Positions 59,851-64,000 of a stretch of DNA of 64,000 nucleotides are shown one piece after another. A model generated the notes under the pieces. That model saw only the letters and a program-made list of their open reading frames with translations, was not told the DNA's origin and did no database searches. The translations under genes and the position numbers were made by a program. The first letter of the stretch is position 1, and each line of letters opens with the position of its first letter. This DNA is from Notospermus geniculatus (lineage: Eukaryota > Nemertea > Pilidiophora > Heteronemertea > Lineidae): the NCBI GenBank assembly GCA_002633025.1, contig NMRB01000547.1, forward strand, positions 212,152 through 276,151, given 5' to 3'.

Positions 59851-62164
59851 GGTAATATTGCACCATTCAAGAAATCCTCTTCATCCAAAATAATGCACAA
59901 TCTTTGTGTTCTATTTACAGGTTGAGAGAAAACATATTTGATCAGGTAAGCCTTGATTTCCCCCACCGACATTGCTTTTGGCAAATCGTATGCACATTAC
60001 GTCACGACTTTCTCACTTCTACCGTCTGATATCGTGCCTAAGATCAACACGTGATGATAATTAGCCGCCTGACTTGCCGTTGACCAATGATAGTGGTTAA
60101 TTTCCAATTCATTGATTGGACGGCTACCAGCCACATTACATTTCTTGCCAATATTATTCCGGTGAATCACCCGATGCCTTCTCTCTCTCAATACCCAATT
60201 GCAACATCTCAAAGAAGCCACGAAGGCGGTAGGAGCGAGGACAGAACTCTCATAAGTTTCAGCATTTTTCTATGTATATGTATTACAACCATGTTTTACA
60301 AAGAAAATAGATACCGACAGTTGTAACAGAAAAGAATGTCCCCCAGTAAAAAGTCCCTGCGTCCATTGTTTCCATGACGGATTTAAGGTACATGGCGAAA
60401 GAAACCGAAACCAGATATTAGAATGTAACAATAGATCTTCTGTTCTAGGCGGTTTTCCCTGGGGACATTCGTTCCTTTCACACCGTCTTAGCTATTTTTG
60501 GTCATATTATTATGTATGTCGCGCCATTCGGCTGCTGGTTTCTTTGCCGACGGAAAAAGGAACTAGAATTGGACGTGATGATATTAACGTCCTCATCCAA
60601 TCAGGCGCTCGTAGTTCTCCACTTTGAAACAAAGGACCAAATCCCTTTTGGGGGTTAGAGAGGATCGTAAATCATCGTGTCCGGCGTGGTAGCCACAATG
60701 GGCAGTTCATTCAATCGGTCAATAGAACTGCTCAGGGAATGCCGCTGCTTTCCAATCAATCTGCGAATCCAATATCGGCGCCACATACGTTTGTTGATCT
60801 CATTTCTTCAGTACACAAGCCTCCGATTGATACGGTTTAAGGGGAACAAAGCAGGAATAGCTAAACATGTCATTCTTTTGAAAGAAATTGATTCCTTTTT
60901 ATCGTTGGGATTAGGAGTGATTTGTCCTCAATGCATGAGGGACGGCGGCCTCTTGGTCTTTGTTATTTACGTTCTATTTTTGGCAATGTGCTCTATTGTC
61001 TTACACAGGTCTATACACTCCTCAGCTTCTCATGATATAGGCAGGATTTCCGTAAGAATTACATTTGCCAGGCCTATTCTCTCCTCTCATGTCTTGAGAG
61101 TGAACCTTTACAGATGATATTCCAGGGTTAGCTAATCCAAAGAGCAAGCGACGCCCAAAGCCATGAAAGCCATGGTATACCACAATGCCCTGATGATGAG
61201 GGAACGTGTACCTGGCTGTTGATTGAGCTACTACTGCAGTCAATAGCCCAAGGCTCTAGCCCCTGTCTGGCTTCTGAGCAAATGTCAACTACTACATATA
61301 CTAGTATGTGAACTACGGGTGTTACCCGAGCCTTCACAGAGTGGACTGATCTATGCGATATGACCAATGATGTTGGTTCATAAGCTTCATATTTCCGACA
61401 GTCAAACATTCTGTTACGTGCTACCCGAAACTGCATGGTGAAAGTTGTGAATCATCTTACCAAATGATCCCACTGCTTTCCACGCTGATATATGGAATCT
61501 AGTCCTAGAACGAACTGCTTGAAAAACGATTCTTGAGTGTGATCAACCAAGATTGGTATACGGCTTTCCTTTGAGGAAACATTGCCAGCTAGATGCTGAA
61601 ATCTAGACGCCCGTCGTTTACCATCAAAGGACAATAGATGACAGCTTTCTTCCAGAACATGACCGATTAACTTGGACCAACTTATATAGTCACTTGGATC
61701 AACTTATACGGCCATGCCCAGACACAGCTCTTATCAAATCCTTGTTCACGTCTAGAGAGGTTGGCTGCAGTGGCAGTGTATAAGAAGGGATGGAGGCAAC
61801 ACATGCATCCGAACTTGCGGAATCTGATATGGTTGCTTCGGTGAGGAAGCAAACAAGGCTCTCTTCAATGAACCATCATCTCACTATAGAATGAAGGTGC
61901 TTGTTTCCTCATTTCTCTACACTCCCCGTAGGTAACCGAGCCAATTTACATTTAATTAGCTGAGGAAGAAGGAGGCGCAGTAGTGTCAGGGGAAATAGAA
62001 AAGATGGCCGAGGTATGATGAACAGATTCATCTGTTATGGTTCGAGGCCGGCTTTGCATGTTATCACGCCGAGTGGTGAAACATAAAGTTTCGTTTACAA
62101 ATCCCTGTCATATCGCCTATGAGGGACTTAATTCTCAATAGGTGGAAGCACAGTACTGGCGGTT

Positions 62165-62350
62165 CTGAAAGAATACTGTTCCTTTCAGTAAGAAATGGGG
62201 ACCCTACCCACTTCCTGAATAGGTGTCACTAGTGGTTAAAACTATTGAAATGAAACTGACATCCCGGTCCTGATCACCGTTGTATAGGACCGGGTTTCGG
62301 TGTGCTGCCCTCTATCGTAGCTATGATCCCCATTGACAATGGGACTGTTA
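62165..62350. repeat. Dispersed repeat R2, inverted relative to 22.8 kb
   Basis: AGGTGTCACTAGTGGTTAAA, GAAACTGACATCCCGGTCCTG, GGTTTCGGTGTGCTGCCCTC and ATGATCCCCATTGACAATGG align in reverse to 22,745-22,925 with scattered differences. Confidence 0.65.
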
Positions 62351-62499
62351 CCTGACATGCCTGAATTGTTTTCAATTGATTTCTACGCGAGCGACCCCTA
62401 ATCCATGGTGGTCAAAAGTCCCCAAAGGTAAGCGCTTTTGTCAGGTAATAAGATTGTCCCAAGTCTGTACTCAGATGTTGGCCATTCATACCCTGGGGG

Positions 62500-63126
62500 N
62501 NNNNNNNNNNNNNNNNNNNNNNNNNNNNNNNNNNNNNNNNNNNNNNNNNNNNNNNNNNNNNNNNNNNNNNNNNNNNNNNNNNNNNNNNNNNNNNNNNNNN
62601 NNNNNNNNNNNNNNNNNNNNNNNNNNNNNNNNNNNNNNNNNNNNNNNNNNNNNNNNNNNNNNNNNNNNNNNNNNNNNNNNNNNNNNNNNNNNNNNNNNNN
62701 NNNNNNNNNNNNNNNNNNNNNNNNNNNNNNNNNNNNNNNNNNNNNNNNNNNNNNNNNNNNNNNNNNNNNNNNNNNNNNNNNNNNNNNNNNNNNNNNNNNN
62801 NNNNNNNNNNNNNNNNNNNNNNNNNNNNNNNNNNNNNNNNNNNNNNNNNNNNNNNNNNNNNNNNNNNNNNNNNNNNNNNNNNNNNNNNNNNNNNNNNNNN
62901 NNNNNNNNNNNNNNNNNNNNNNNNNNNNNNNNNNNNNNNNNNNNNNNNNNNNNNNNNNNNNNNNNNNNNNNNNNNNNNNNNNNNNNNNNNNNNNNNNNNN
63001 NNNNNNNNNNNNNNNNNNNNNNNNNNNNNNNNNNNNNNNNNNNNNNNNNNNNNNNNNNNNNNNNNNNNNNNNNNNNNNNNNNNNNNNNNNNNNNNNNNNN
63101 NNNNNNNNNNNNNNNNNNNNNNNNNN
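62500..63126. other. Assembly gap, 627 n
   Basis: A run of n between CATACCCTGGGGG and TCAACCGTCTTCTG. Apparent open frames across it have no meaning. Just to its right, 63,138-63,187 contains a small inverted repeat (GAGAATGACGACGAC facing GTTGTCATTCTC). Confidence 0.99.
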
Positions 63127-64000
63127 TCAACCGTCTTCTGAGAATGACGACGACTTGAAGTCCTCCTCGTCCTCGTTGTCATTCTCAAACGTATCTTAAC
63201 CTCCCTAATATGTCTTCTTTACCCACAAGCCGCCCAAAGATGCACAACCCTGTGTCATCATAAACCTCATCCGTCAACTGACAGAGTAAATCTATAATAG
63301 TCGGATACACCAATTGCATTTAGTGAGCTGTCAGTACGCTGATTGACAGGGGCCATCAAGGAAAGCACTTTAACCGATCAATCCAATTAGGCTAACTGTT
63401 TTATTGATTCCAACCATTTTGATGAACTCAGGACTCACCAAAAATCATTATGTGATCAGTGATACTCTGTAAGTGGAATTACAATGGGAAATTATGACTT
63501 GTTCAATTTCCTCCTGGTGCCCTTGAAATCAAGAGGGTGCTTGTGATATCTTTTGGGGGTAAAATCGATGAACGTTGGGAGAGGAAGAGCGGTTGTACTT
63601 GCTTGTGGAGCCGTAAGTCATGGTGCCCCAAAAGCAGACACGAAAGATGGCACTACTTTGTCACCTTATACATAAAACGTGACCTTAAAGGTCGCCCAAT
63701 CGTGTTGTGCAGCTATATTTAGGCAGTCTGAGAAAACTGCACGCACACTTCGATACGACATGTATGACGGTCCCTCTCCACCGTAAACGCCCAGGGAAAA
63801 AGATATGAACAGCATTGGGAAATAGGATAACTGATCTGTTGTTCAAAGCATTCCCGGTCGTGGCCAAGTGCGTGCGACACTGGGTGTTAGTCGTGATTCC
63901 ATCGATCTCAAGATCATATTGCATGGCGGAGATGCCTAATTGAACACAGAGCAGAAGATGGTCCCTTGCTATTTACTTGGCAAATACCGACCCGATGCGA
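63127..64000. other. Right edge, nothing recognised
   Basis: No exon, repeat family or RNA gene recognised after the large gap. Confidence 0.5.

Larger units (their letters stand above)
45117..62499. other. 17 kb without a recognisable gene
   Basis: Apart from the SINE, fold-back elements and R1/R2 repeats listed separately, only short frames are present. Frames at 47,686-48,018 (minus, Cys/Trp-containing), 57,403-57,645 (plus) and 60,677-61,117 (plus, one hydrophobic stretch) were read through and do not resemble a family I know; none has convincing paired splice sites. Confidence 0.5.

Noticed and set aside
62376-63199. Open frames of 210-260 codons
   Set aside because: They consist almost entirely of the run of n.

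Overview
This is eukaryotic, gene-poor DNA. Support: two gene fragments made of short exons with GT/AG introns, no operon-like packing, no long intact bacterial-type ORFs, and a very high density of fold-back (MITE-like) elements and tRNA-derived SINEs. The strings gtaggcctac and ctacatgtag recur often. The fragments are an animal nicotinic acetylcholine receptor (nAChR) and an animal adenylyl cyclase-associated protein (CAP). Together these suggest a highly heterozygous marine invertebrate, most likely a deuterostome (cephalochordate, echinoderm or hemichordate). The phylum is inferred, not shown.

Layout. 1-7.28 kb: intergenic/intronic DNA with a 45-bp nAChR exon at 4,355-4,399 (minus strand), a 119-bp near-perfect palindrome, a degenerate CCCTAA-like patch and a fold-back element. 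7,286-19,717 (copy A) and 19,811-32,309 (copy B): the same ~12.5 kb twice in direct order, differing by scattered SNPs, small indels and several clean mobile-element insertions. Each copy carries the same 143-bp nAChR exon (minus strand, 7,391-7,533 and 19,912-20,054). Gaps of one n at 10,313, 20,909 and 24,405 mark contig joins, so the pair looks more like two haplotypes placed end to end than a true tandem duplication. 33,008-37,063: eight coding exons of a CAP gene on the minus strand (496 codons), with a 166-residue N-terminal extension before the usual CAP start. The C-terminal CARP domain is not visible. 39.6-41.1 kb: three inverted-repeat elements. 41,786-43,017: blocks that recur at the ends of copies A and B. 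43.2-45.1 kb: two tandem-repeat arrays, with a one-n join at 44,336. 45.1-64 kb: no recognisable gene; a SINE at 46.3 kb, further fold-back elements, two dispersed repeat families and a 627-bp run of n (62,500-63,126).

Working model (inference): the real locus is nAChR and CAP on the same strand, CAP upstream of the nAChR in transcription direction, with two haplotypes interleaved by the assembler. Nothing else in the window can be called a gene with confidence. The most notable biology is the long CAP isoform with a Cys-rich, possibly lipid-anchored N-terminus, and a MITE family carrying several CRE-like TGACGTCA sites per copy. The haplotype pair also gives empty and filled sites that define mobile-element termini directly.
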